A stretch of DNA of 64,000 nucleotides from Marisa cornuarietis (lineage: Eukaryota; Mollusca; Gastropoda; Architaenioglossa; Ampullariidae), in the NCBI GenBank assembly GCA_004794655.1, contig SMMW01000040.1:3122501-3186500 (forward strand), written 5' to 3'. Below, piece by piece: positions 35,676 through 47,394 of this stretch. The notes under the pieces were generated by a model. The model was not told the DNA's origin. It ran no database searches and saw only the letters and a program-made list of their open reading frames with translations. The first letter of the stretch is position 1, and each line of letters begins with the position of its first letter. The position numbers and the translations under genes were made by a program.

Positions 35676-36664
35676 TACGTGTACGTGCGTGCACAAAATC
35701 TCATCCTTTACAAAGTTTTTTTCTTTGTAGTTTTATCCGTATGTATTATAATTTTTAGTTTGTTTCTGTCAGTCATATATTTTTGGATATAATTCTGTTA
35801 ATGACTTTATAAATATCGTTACTTCGGTTTTTTTATTTCCCTCCTGTTTTTCTTCTGTATTTATCTGTGAACCGGCTCCCCATCGCTTCATGTTCATGTC
35901 AGACATGATCTGCTGTCTGTCTCTCTTTGTCTCCCATATAGGTTCTTGGTCTAACGCTTACGTCCATTATTCATGATCACAAGCCCTTGTTCGCTCCTCA
36001 CCTTATACACTAAGTTTCATCTTCATACTTTGACTAGTTCTCGCAGACATACGAGTATGTAGGTTTTTGCTCTGCCGCAACTTGTTTAGAGAAACCTCCA
36101 CCTGCGTGAAACACAATTTAAACAAGCAAGCAAGCCAGCAAATGCGCGAATTCCCTCTTTAGTAATGGAAAAACGTGTACATAACCATCATAGAAACACA
36201 AATATTATTAACATATCCAGATATTCAGCAAATGTTTGCCCACTTACAAAAGACAGAAGACCAGCACATTCGACCGCTGGTCCCAACCAAACTTATCTTC
36301 CCCCCATCAGGAGAGCACCCTCGTAGGACTGAAAATCTCGCTACATGGGCCTTGCTTGCGAGCGCCATCTGTCATGATCCAGGAACCATAGCTGACTGAA
36401 ACAAAAAAAAAATTTGGCTACAGTCCGTACGCAAGTGACCTTTCCACACAGCACCTCCCCGCATCTCCTTCCAATCTGATTTATTTTTTTTGTGTCTTCG
36501 TGTTTAGACAGATAATAACTGTGATCCCGCTAATGCTTCGCTAAGACACCCACCTTTCGACTTGGGAGGTCGTGCCAGAGATTGGGGAAGGGTCGATGAT
36601 CAATTAACAACGACAACATCTACGATTAAGGAGACGAGGGACGAGCAGTTGTCGTGCTGATCTT

Positions 36665-36736
36665 GCGTGACGTACTGACCTTGCGTGACGTGCGGCCCTC
36701 GGTCCGCTCCCCCGCTGCCTGCGCTGTACGTCACGC
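36665..36736. promoter_or_regulatory. Cluster of three GCGTGACGT motifs
   Basis: GCGTGACGTAC at 36665-36675, GCGTGACGTGC at 36683-36693 and the inverted GTACGTCACGC at 36726-36736 share a CRE-like TGACGT core and identical left flank. The starts of the first two are 18 bp apart. The segment between is C/G-rich. It looks like a CREB/ATF-type regulatory cluster, but no transcript can be attached to it. Confidence 0.35.
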
Positions 36737-39589
36737 TAGACCCTGACGACCCTGCTCTCAAGTAAAAGAAAACAATGTTACATGCGTGTTCGTATTACGA
36801 CTTTGCCAAGACATAAGAGTCGGCCATGTTGCCAGGCTGCGCAGTTGACGCCCCGCCTCACACAGGAAGATTGTTCGTCGTCACGCACGGGAAAGGTGGG
36901 AGAAAGACTTGGATTATTGACAGTTTGTTACCAACTTACATGCGGGGGTTATGGTCGTGAGGTAAACCCAGGAGCGAGCTTTTCCTACAGTGTTCAGCAT
37001 TGCACAGTTCAGGCACCGTCACCGAGTTCTCCTTTTCTCAGGTTCTCTTAATCGACCGAAAAAAACTATTCCTTTTCTTGCCATCGCCAGTTACCATTTT
37101 CTCAAATGACGGGGTCGCAGATTTCCAAGATATTTGTTCACAATCTGCGACAAAAATTAGGCCACGCAGCACTATAGGCGGAACTGCAGTCTTAAAATAT
37201 TATCGTATACCCCATTTTAACGAGGGGCATGGGTTCTCGTTAAAACAAGATCTGGTTTATCATTTCAGCAGGGGCCTCTTGGACAGTTATAGTAGCGAAA
37301 TACGATCCGACACCATGTCATCGAACGCAACATTACAATTATTACCGTAGTAAAATAGGATCCCACATACCTTTGTCAACCAGGAGCACGGGCACAAAAA
37401 CGGCAGTAAAATATTTCTAGGATCCCAGATAGCGGTACTCCAGACGGCGATGGGTGCGAAAATGGGAAGATCATAAAATATGTCCTTGTCAATGCAGGAA
37501 AAAAGACCCCGTGATGAATACAGTCCGTACCTCCGTTCACATTTCCTTCCTTTTATTTGCACTCAAAAACGCAAGTAAAGATACACGAAAGTAAAAGACG
37601 CAAGCACCCACGCACGCAGTTAATAAAGATACACGCATGCGGGAACATACCACACACGAACACTCTCTGTTTCTCTCACATCCTTCTCCGGCTCCCAAGC
37701 CGCATTACAAAAATTTGGCGTCCTATTTCAACCAATCTGCAAGTCCCAATTTTTCAACCAACCCCCATCGTTGACTTTTAATCTGTAGCGCTTCGTTGTT
37801 GACAAATGTCTGCGCTGGATGCTCACAAAACATTTTCCTGTCTCAGAAGGACTTCCCAGCCCCATCTTCTTGTCCTAAAGGATGGGGAGGAAAAGTGTTT
37901 ATAGTAAAACTTTAAAAACAGAAAAGCAAAGCAAAAAGAGGGGGAGGAGGAATGGTTCATGAGTTTTCAGGGATGAGGGCTGCACGCCAGATTTCTGCCG
38001 AAGTCAGCAGTCTATTTAACTTTTGTTTGTGTGGTGGTGACTGCCATCACTTCTGCACCTCCTCAACAGCTCGCAGGTACAGCATTCTCCCCCCAGCCCC
38101 CACAACCGTCACAAAGCTTAGCAATAACTGGATCAGTCAATCACTCAGGACTAAAAGAGCAGAAGAAAAAAGTATTACGAGATTCACTACCCTTCGAAAG
38201 TGATCCATGCCGAAAAGAAAAGCATACTCCTCGTCCCACCCTCAAGAACAGCAGGACAGCAGAGGTGAAAGAGTCCTGCTAAATTATAAAGGTGTATTTT
38301 TTAACGCTGTTGGATCCATTACAGAAATTTGTCAACAGCGAAGCACTTCAACGTAAAAAAAAGCACTTGTCTTTCCTTTCCTTGTCCTCGAAACCGTTGA
38401 AGGCACTTAAGGTACAAGAGAATTTATAACACTAACTCTAATTTGAAGGGAGAAGACAAGGGCTTGCAGTATCATGGACAGATAGAAACCCCCTGAGGTG
38501 CCGAGCATAGTTATGAAACGATGTCGACAGTGCGCAGTATGTTGTTTTACCCAGAGTATTTTTACACTGTTTCATATTTACAGGTTAATGCAACATTGAG
38601 ATATGGTGGGAGTACATGGGTTGCGATCTAGAGCCGTTTCATAACTACAGTCCAGCATTTGGGCAGGAGAGAGTCTAGATACCCCCATCATAACGAGATA
38701 CAATTCTGTTCCCCTTGATTTTCCCATGCTTCTGGACAAAGACTTGCCCTCTCTTCGTTCCTACAACACCAAGGAGCTAATCTCTGAGGGAGTATGTTTC
38801 CGATCACTTCTTCTGCTTCGTCAGTACCTACCTATTGTGCAATGTATGGCAGGCCAACACGCACCTTCACGATTTTTAACATTTTTTTTTTATCGAGAGA
38901 TTCTACTAAGTTTTGTCCTGTTCGGTAATGTCTTGCCAGTTTGGGCAATGGGGATGCACGTAAGCTTCCAGACGCTCGCAAAACACACGCGGAAGGTTTC
39001 TAGGTGCAGAATGTAACTCGGCGGGGACGCCAGTGATCTTTTACATTAATGGAGCGGTGATGTCGGGACAGAGCTACACCCTGGATACTATTTCTCTCTC
39101 TTCCTCTCAGGAAAGAAAAAGATGACATACAGAACCAGAAAAAAGAGTATTCTAACTTAAGGCTAAGCCAGTCGACCCTTGATTACAGCTCACAGGTACA
39201 ATTTTTGGGTGAATTTTTTTTCAGAACGATCCAACTGGCCCCCCTTCCCACCAATATATAGACAAAATACCTCTAATCTGTCAAAAAGGAATAGACCTAA
39301 TAAAAGTGGTTACTGAAAACAATTGAAAGTCTCTTCTTTCAAACCAATGTGTTGTTTGTTATATGTAACGCTACTTCTAGTTCATTTGCAGACCACAGAA
39401 CACCACAAGAAAGCAAAAACAAAGATTACAGCACCACACCCTCACATCATACTGCCAGCAATACCTGGGACACCTCCACAAACCACATACAGACATATTC
39501 GTCAAATTTGGCAAAGAAAAACACTCAAACCAAATCTCTTGTGATACAAGGCTCAAATTAAACGCTAGTCACCCCTAAAAAAAGCTGTT

Positions 39590-40345
39590 TCCACGTATAT
39601 ACGAAGGGATGATATGACCCCCAAAACACACATGATTGGACTGAGAATGTACTGTCATAACAACATGTCCGCCCTACACTCGGTGTATTTTTCTGTCTTC
39701 ACTGCCGATCTGACTGCTATACAGACAACTCTTCAGGAACATAGCAAAACATACTAACACGGCATACCAACAGTACCTTGTAATGTCAGACTCACTGTCA
39801 GCACTTCAGGCCCTAAAAAGTCAATCATCTAACGAAATAAAGTAAATAAGACACTGCTTCTCATAAACAAGTTTAACAAAGAACGTTAAGTTTTTCGGGG
39901 TTCCCTCCCATGGTGAAATAAAAGGTAATGACGAGGCTGACCAGCTAGCAAGACTGGCAATAAAACAAAATACCAAACCTAAAGTCCCCGACCTCAATAC
40001 TTCTTTTTCACGAGCAGGGAGCAAAATAGTTATCAAGCCAACAACAACAACAACAAAAACAACAAAAATCTCTGTCAAGAGAAAGTAAAGGAACTTGGAA
40101 ACTAACAAAGCAAAATAGTTATCAAGCCAGCAACAACAACAACAAAAATCTGTGTAAAGAGAAAGTAAAGAAACTTGGAAACTAATAAAATACCAACCTA
40201 GCAATATCTGTTTTTCTATAAATCACATTTATATCCTCAATCCAAAATAGCTAGAATGAGACTTCATGGAGCATGCCTTACTATGTATAAATATCATCTT
40301 TTACGTGCACGTGGAGACAAGACAGCCCCCTACATGTGCTGGTAG
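39590..40345 (+). mobile_element. LINE remnant with RNase H domain
   Basis: Broken plus-strand frames match the RNase H domain of I/Jockey-type LINE polyproteins. Around 39593-39610 a YTKG replaces the usual YTDGS. Around 39682-39725 there is SVFTADLTAIQ, where families have S-V-F-x-A-E. Around 39783-39812 comes MSDSLSALQAL with the conserved aspartate. Around 39890-39960 GVPSHGEIKGNDEADQLA corresponds to the usual W-x-PSH-x-G-x-x-GN-x-x-AD box. Near 40254-40340 RMRLHGACLTMYKYHLLRA matches the region that follows RNase H. Stops and frame changes are frequent and an 89-bp duplication interrupts it, so it is inactive. It is separate from the L2-like LINE that follows. Confidence 0.75.
40021..40190. 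repeat. 89-bp tandem duplication containing AAC repeats
   Basis: GCAAAATAGTTATCAAGCCA begins at 40021 and again at 40110. Both copies continue through an (AAC)n tract and then GAGAAAGTAAAG and ACTTGGAAACTAA. The second copy has a shorter AAC tract. The duplication lies inside the RNase H-bearing LINE remnant. Confidence 0.85.
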
Positions 40346-40479
40346 AGTATAATGAAAAAAACAAGAAAAGGAAGAATTCCGATCTTAAATAAATATAAAT
40401 TTATTTTAAGAATAACATCTGCCAACCCACCAAAAGAACTATGGCGTAAAGTACTGTCATTAGTAGTGAAGATGGTGGC

Positions 40480-41230
40480 AAATCTTCCCAATCAGGATCA
40501 GCCGCATCAGACATCTCGTCTCTATTGGCTTCACCAGCTTATGTTGGCATTTGTGTTGTCAAGGCTCGACTACCGTAGCTCTCTGTTCATACATCTTCCT
40601 GGTCCACTGCTTGACAAGCTCCAGAGAGCTCAGAATAGTGCTGCCCGCATGGTATTCCGTAAGCAGAAGGCCGACCATGCCACACCTCTTCATCGCGATC
40701 TCCACTGGCTGCCAGTTCGGGTTCGAATTCATGCTCGCCATGCTTTGCTATCGTGTTGTTCAAGGCCTTGCCCCGGTCTGTCTGTCTGTCTGAACTTGTG
40801 TTGCCATACCAGCCACGCAGGTCAGTTCGCTCGGCCCACGTCTGTTTTCTCTCTATTCCACGTATCACACTGGAGACCTTCGGGCGTGCTCTTCCTCCTT
40901 CTCCGGCCCCAGTATTTGTAATGGTCTGCCTCCATCTCTCCGCACAGCGGAGTCGGTATATGCCTTCCAATCTGTACTTAATGCATCTCTTTCGGAAATA
41001 CCTACTATAACTCGTCCTTTCTGTTGTCCTTTCTTCCCCCACACACTCCTATCTCTGCGTTCCTTCATGTATTGTTCGTTTATGTCTGTTGTGCTTGTTT
41101 GTACGTCACGTCTACATCACACGGCCTCTTTCCCCACTGCCCCCTGCTCTCTTGTAAAGCACATCGAGGTCGCCTCCGTGTGGGAAAACGCGCTATACAA
41201 ATCCTATTATTGGTTATTATTAGTATTATC
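40480..41230 (+). mobile_element. L2/CR1-like LINE, 3' half
   Basis: Plus-strand frames give AFVLSRLDYRSSLF, LLDKLQRAQNSAARMV and LHWLPVRVRI. They continue after a frame change near 40750 with VLPYQPRRSVRSAH, LSIPR and ETFGRAL. These motifs run in the usual order between the reverse transcriptase thumb and the C-terminus of this group, and parallel the minus-strand copy at 4662-6125 at the protein level. The 3' end has TTGTAAAGCACATCGAGG, CGCGCTATACAAATCC and an ATT-repeat tail ending near 41230. The 5' part, with endonuclease and catalytic core, is missing. Confidence 0.85.
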
Positions 41231-41239
41231 CCATTTATG

Positions 41240-42428
41240 TAAACAAACAGGTGAAAAGTAATACTACATTGTATACCCCATTTAAAAGAAAAACTTAAAT
41301 AAAAAAATTAAAAGAGATATTAATGCATCGGAATAAACGAAAAAATGCATCTAGACAGCAGCTAACTTAATCATTAACTTAAAAAAAACAGTAAAATGTG
41401 GCTTCTTTCAACGTCCTTTAAATAATAAAAACAAGTGTAACTCTAGTGTTGAAGTAGGATAAAAAAAAAGTAAAATATAAAAACTTAAACAAAACAGATA
41501 GATAAATGAAAATAAAAAATAAAAACAAAATCCTTGGCTACAAAACAGCAAGAGGGCAGATAGGGATCCGGCGACTGGCACCGAGCGCCATCGTGGATTT
41601 TATTCACGCGCGGCTCTTCCGGATTTCCAAAACGAGGCTTTGTGGGCCTCATGGTTACGAGGAAGAATAGCTGAGAGTTCCGCAAAGAAAAATCCGATCA
41701 CTGCTATGTACCGTTCTGTGTATATGATGACAGGTATGATATGGCGGCCAGACTGTCGCTTCCTTCCTTTGCAAATAATAAAAATCTTCGATAGCTTTGA
41801 ATTTGATTTTTAAAAAAATGGGGAGATGAAGAATTAAGCTTTCAATGTAGGGGACGGGCCTTTGTCAGGCCTATTTTGCTTTTGAAACTGTTTCAGCTTA
41901 AGAATAACTAAAATGACTAGACATACACATACAGCTGGCCATCTCTACAAGAATTGGTTTAGATCAAGTTAAAATTATTTAATAAAGGCATAATGTGCTT
42001 GAAACATACAATGATGTAGACCTATGTGTGTCATTCTTTGTTAAAATTTAAAACCTTTGCCTTTTTCATGTATGAATAAATTTTCAAATCAAAGTGCAGA
42101 TTCTTGATGTAAACGTTTTTAAGCTTATTTGCAGTACAGAAGTGTTGCCGTATACAAAAGCCTGTTGAAGAATAACCCCTGCGGTACTGTCATGTTTACT
42201 AGTTCTCTTTACACCTGATCCTCGGGGATAAGCTCTTGCAGATAAGGAATTTACAATTATTTTATGAAATTCTCTCACTACAGCGTTGTACAATTTTGTT
42301 TTTCATGAGGACTTATAGCATCACACTTGACTTTGTGGACTGGTGGAGTCATTGCAGAAGACTACAGCCTAGTTTTGTGGGTTATCATTATTATTAAAAA
42401 AAAATCAAGTATTAGTCTAGTGATTGTT
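41240..42428. other. AT-rich non-coding stretch
   Basis: No gene or repeat family was recognised. It ends at the TTAA-flanked element. Confidence 0.5.
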
Positions 42429-42432
42429 TTAA

Positions 42433-43204
42433 AGGTCAACCCGATTGCTGAGCAAAAATCGCTGGAAACAGAGCACAAAGTATCACAAAAACATGTTCCG
42501 GTGGTCTTTAATGACAGAAATAGCACCCTTTGCACCAGCATAAGTCGAAGAGAAAAGATGCAATCCTTGGTAAAAGAAAACTGACCAGGACACACTGTGC
42601 TGTTGCTGAATGTTCTCTTCGACACTCAGAGGGAGTTAGTTTGTACTCATGAAGGAAATCCTAAAGATAATGGCAGCAAACGCCAGTGGATTAACTTTGT
42701 TCAAATGTGCTATGCTGTCATTATATTTTTAATGGTAAAATAATTATTATCAGCAATCATTTGTAACTATTGTTGCCCATTAAATTTTGATCTGATTGAC
42801 TTACCAGTCTGTTGAATGAATTAAGTTTGGACCATTTAATTATTTTGTAACTTCATTTGAAGCTTCTAAATAAAGTTCCAATCTGTAGGGATTTATTCCA
42901 AATTCAGCTGTTTCATTTTTTGGGCGAAAAAATTGCTTCATGAAAACGACAACCTGATTGATGTTTCTTCATTTCACTCGAAGACATGCAAATTCTTTGC
43001 TACAAATATTTTGATCACGTGAGAGAACTCTTCAGTATAGGAGAGTAATTTTTCCCGCCTTCCTAGTTGCAGGTGAGAATGCCGATGTTTGAAGGCCTAT
43101 ATCTTTAAAATTAAGGATCATTAAGTACTCATATTTTGGGAATTAGTATTTTCAAACGAACGTAACCCGATCATAAAGAAATAATGTTGCAATCGGGTTG
43201 ACCT
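42433..43204. mobile_element. TTAA-flanked inverted-repeat element (772 bp)
   Basis: AGGTCAACCCGATTGC at 42433-42448 is perfectly inverted as GCAATCGGGTTGACCT at 43189-43204. Each end is bordered by TTAA (42429-42432 and 43205-43208), giving a 20-bp perfect inverted repeat when the palindromic TTAA is included. TTAA duplication is the hallmark of piggyBac-type transposition. The ends do not start with the CCC common in that superfamily, so the superfamily is a suggestion. The interior is AT-rich with no transposase-sized open frame, so it would be non-autonomous. Confidence 0.7.
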
Positions 43205-43287
43205 TTAAGTCTTAGTATTTTTACTACTTTCGTTTGGTAAAATGTGGGAACGGGAAGGAAATTTCAAATCCAATATTACAGAGCTTT

Positions 43288-43289
<2 letters not shown>

Positions 43290-43323
<34 letters not shown>
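43290..43323. repeat. (AT)n microsatellite
   Basis: About 17 perfect AT dinucleotides. Confidence 0.95.
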
Positions 43324-43326
<3 letters not shown>

Positions 43327-43564
43327 TTTCAATATAATTCGGTAGGCACGTCATCGGCACACTTAGCCTTGTTCTGGTTTTAAGATGGCTCTTGTGGTGA
43401 AAAAGGTCCATTGCAGACTTTACAGGTCTTCTGGATCCAGCAGATGGAAGAGGGCGTCACCTACAGTAACCGACACCTGAAGCATAACAGAACAGTAAAT
43501 CTCTCTCCCCGTCCCCCTCCTAAAATCTCACACCCCCACTCACCACTTTCATCCCCCCACCCCA

Positions 43565-43640
43565 GCGCGCGCGCGCACACACACACACAGTGTGAAATCT
43601 CCTTAATGTTGAAGCACCCTTCTTCCTACAGCCAAAGTTT
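43565..43640 (+). mobile_element. Possible SINE 3' fragment with GC/CA run
   Basis: GTGTGAAATCTCCTTAATG followed by TTGAAGCACCCTT resembles the GTGCGAAATCACC...GGAAGCACTTT end of the SINE at 17174. It follows a C-rich tract and a GCGCGC/CACACA run at 43565-43589, the place where the SINE has its own C-tract. The head is not recognisable. Confidence 0.35.
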
Positions 43641-44596
43641 ACAACAACAATGACACATTATTGTCCAAGGTGTGAGCTATATATATTATATAAAAGTAAA
43701 ATTTCTTACATGCAGTTACAAAAAAATAGCCAAGCACAGTCCATTATTCTATAGAATTCTCTTACAGCCCCATTTAGTTCAGTCACATCAGATCACTCGT
43801 GACCTTTATCACGCGGTAGTTTTAGGTTTTCTTTCCCTTCAAAGACAAGAAGAAATTTCCCTTTCCAGCACACCCCACCCCTTACAGATAGGGTACGGAT
43901 AGGCTTTCTTTCGTCTCGAGTACTCTCGTGGGAAGGGGTGGAGATGTGTAGCAGAGCTTGGAACATGCACTTTTTGTGATGCGGGTTTCCAGCCGAGTCT
44001 AGTGGCATCCCTGCCTTGGCCCTGGCGGGTAGGGTGCGGAATCTGGGTAATCTGTACCAGTAGTGTGAAAAGATACAAGCATTGGTAACGAGTATCAGGT
44101 GGGGCCAGCAAGCTGACATCCTGGACAGACGGAAACATATGTGGCATATATTTTTTTTAAAGTGAGGATGGTGTGGAACGAAGAAACTGAAGCTTTCGGA
44201 TTTCAAGGTCTAAATTTAAAACTTTGGACCGTTAAAAAAATAAACAGGGTATAACTGGTAACAAGGCATGCGTGCAATACATGTTATAGGGGTGGAAGGG
44301 GGAAAAGGAGATGAAATAAGAGAGGACAGAGGAAGGTGGGATAAGGAAAGAAAAAGATGCTTGAGAGGTAGGCAGATGTCTGGCCCCATATGCGTCTGTC
44401 TGGATGGTTGGCTGGCTGGCTGGCTCGTAAAAACATAAGCAGCAACATCCCACGGGTAGCAGGTATTTCGTCACGATCTTTGCTATCGTCGATGTCGCCC
44501 TACAGATGAAATCAGTTTCGCCCGGGGATCATGATTTTTACCGTACGGTGTCAGGGTGGTGCTGTCGGTGAAGGTGAAAGTATTCGGTTTGTAATG

Positions 44597-44680
44597 ATGA
44601 TGATGAGAAGGAAGAGGAAGAGGAGGAGGAGGAGGAGGAGGAGGAGGAGGACGACGACGACGACAACAACAACGAAGACG
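44597..44680. repeat. Compound trinucleotide array
   Basis: GAT, GGA, CGA and CAA triplet runs follow each other (the GGA part at about 44620-44650, then CGA and CAA). The minus strand would read a proline-rich run, but this is a repeat artefact. Confidence 0.85.
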
Positions 44681-45488
44681 ATGTAGATTATGAGTGTGTG
44701 AGTGTATCTGTTTGAGAGAAAGAGAGAGATAGATTTTGTGTTTTAGGCAAGCCTTCTCACCCCCCTCCCCTACCAACAAGACTGGAAATCGTAATATTGC
44801 AGAAAATAACAAAGTTTTTGTATGTATCAGCTTTCGCTTTTTCGTATTTACATACATTTACAGGTGTTGGGTTTTCTTTCTTGTGATGAGAATGTACAAC
44901 ACAGCTCTCCTCGTCACTCACTCGCTCACTCACAACCCAACCCCCCCCCCCCACACACACACACACACACCAGCCGCTGATCAGCCTGTCGTCACATTCC
45001 ATGTCTCACTCCAGCGGTTCCTTTTCAAAGACACGTCAGAAGCTTCGTTTCGCTTGACATGATTCACAAAGCAGACAGCACCGTTATAATCAACGCACCC
45101 ATCATACTTCGTCGGCGGTATTTCATTTAGTTCTCCGTTCGTCGGGTTTTCCATAGAGGTTCAACAAAAGCTGCTTTGACCCATCCTGACTTCGCAATAA
45201 GAATGAGTTACAATGGAATACTAACATTATACCTGCGGCTGCGCCATTGAGTAAACGTTCTTATTAACAGAAAAAATCTTTGACCAAGTGTGACAAACTT
45301 GTGCGTCACTGCAGACTGTTGGGCTGGGGCGACTGTTTAGTACGTTGGAACTTTGGTCAACAAACTTTTTGTCAAAACATTCGCAATACAGTGTGACTTC
45401 GGGATACTCAAAAGTTTGACGCTTCGGTACTTTGCCCCTTTTAGAACGGCCGTTACTCACTCTTTGTTTGTTTGTTTGATTGATTGAT

Positions 45489-45489
<1 letters not shown>

Positions 45490-45556
<67 letters not shown>

Positions 45557-45558
45557 TC
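45490..45558. repeat. (TTTC)n microsatellite
   Basis: About 17 perfect TTTC copies, preceded by short GTTT and GATT runs. Confidence 0.95.
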
Positions 45559-45814
45559 ATTTTGTGTGTGACACCTGTTTACAAAGCCGACTTCTTTGAT
45601 TTAATAGAGCCTTAGTTGGTCACGGTGTTTTACAACAATTTCCCCTTCCCTCCTTCTGTTTGCTGTTGACACAAAATATAACAAGAGGAGTTATAAACAA
45701 GTACCTTATGAAAGCCTGGCAATCATAACCAACCACACAAGAAAGACCGTAGATGTGAGTGTCATACTATAACTGAAGACTCCCCAAAAGAGCAGACCTC
45801 ACTCTCTCTCTCTC

Positions 45815-45816
<2 letters not shown>

Positions 45817-45889
<73 letters not shown>
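45817..45889. repeat. (CA)n microsatellite
   Basis: About 36 perfect CA dinucleotides, preceded by a short CT run. Confidence 0.95.
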
Positions 45890-45897
<8 letters not shown>

Positions 45898-46843
45898 AGT
45901 TTGATGTAGCACTCTCTACACGTGCACAGTTTGATGTACTGAGCCAGTCTGCTTTTAGTTTTCGCACTCGAAGCAGCTTTCGTCAACAAACGTAATTTTC
46001 AGGCTGTACAAAAACGCACTGGGCGCACACCCTTACAAATTTTACCTTGTAGCGAGTAGTGTTCACGCTCTAAAAAAAAAGGAAAGAAAGAATGAAAGAA
46101 AGAAGAAAAGGAAACAAAAGAGCTTTGAAAAGAGTTCCCTGCAAATCGCATTGATTCCTCCCCTCCTCACTCCTTTTGCCAGTCATCATGCTGCGAAGGA
46201 AGAACGAGTGAAGCTGCCTTCACACAGTCCGTGTATGATACATGTGATCAAGAACTAGTGTAAACATCTGCTATAAAAATCGTAAAATGCCATAAAAACT
46301 AATTTTTTCCTCTAATGGAGATGTAGATCATCCCCCACCACGACCCGCGGTCGTTGCAGCTGGTCTGGCTGTAGCCCCTAACGACAGAGTGTGAGAGGCT
46401 AACTTTAACTGAATTTAACTTTTTAAAATTTGTTTTTTGTTTTTGTTTTTGTTTTTTGTTAAATCTTTCCCTGATGTGTATTTTTAAATAGTCTGTCCGA
46501 CAGGACTTTGTTTCCAACAAAATTAAAATAAAAAAAAAATCGCGACTCTTCAATTGATGTATGTTTGCACCAGCATGTGGATGATATGTTTGACTCAAGT
46601 AAAAAAATAAAAAATAAATAAAGCGTCGTGACAGCATGCAGAATGCAGCATGTGTACTAAAATATACTTTTTCTTCTGTGATATCTTAGTGTTTACAACT
46701 AAGATCCTTACAATAAAAGGTAATATAATATTAGTGATGACACCGAAACCGACATAAAAAAATGAAGAGAAAATTACCTCTTAAAGATTACCCCAGGTCA
46801 TTTAAATAAAAGAAAACCATCTTGTAACCCCCATGCGAAGCAG

Positions 46844-46848
<5 letters not shown>

Positions 46849-46918
<70 letters not shown>
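46849..46918. repeat. (GT)n microsatellite
   Basis: Thirty-five perfect GT dinucleotides. Confidence 0.95.
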
Positions 46919-46919
<1 letters not shown>

Positions 46920-47360
46920 CCAGATCTACGGTAGTCTGACTTTCGACTTTGTGAAAGTAATATATCTCCAGCATAAACAAATTCTTTGATTTCTGTATTT
47001 TGATCATTACGAGAGATATTCAGCACTTTATTATAAAATAGGCTTTGATTTACATGATTTTGACCACGTGTAGGCTAATATAAGTGTTCTGAACACGTTT
47101 ATGGTAGTCGAGACTAAGGTGTGATCTCGAAGGTAGATGTAATAAGTGTCTGTTTGGCTGACAGTAATTGTTTTTAACTTATCGAGTTTATCGGGATGTA
47201 ACCGCCCTCCATATATATATATATACTATGTTATTGACTTGTGTACACGTACAGGTGTGCACATAAATCACCTCCAGCATATCCCGACGCAGGCACTTCC
47301 TACTGAGGAAAAGGTAATGCGAATGAGGACAGAGAAAGAGGGAGGGGGTGCAGATGATGA

Positions 47361-47361
47361 C

Positions 47362-47394
<33 letters not shown>
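47361..47394. repeat. (ACAG)n microsatellite
   Basis: About eight copies of the tetranucleotide ACAG, followed by GA-rich sequence. Confidence 0.9.

Larger units (their letters stand above)
33760..39580. other. Non-coding stretch
   Basis: Contains GT and CA arrays, a perfect CRE at 34743-34750, a G-rich patch near 35143-35175, a threefold CAGTGTCTTC repeat near 35272-35302 and the CRE-like cluster at 36665-36736. Around 37150-37450 there are weak repeated strings of GTAAAATA followed by GGATCCCA. None of the open frames is recognisable. Confidence 0.5.

Noticed and set aside
45227..45460. 77-codon minus-strand frame with balanced composition
   Set aside because: No recognised domain, no splice context and no neighbouring exon.
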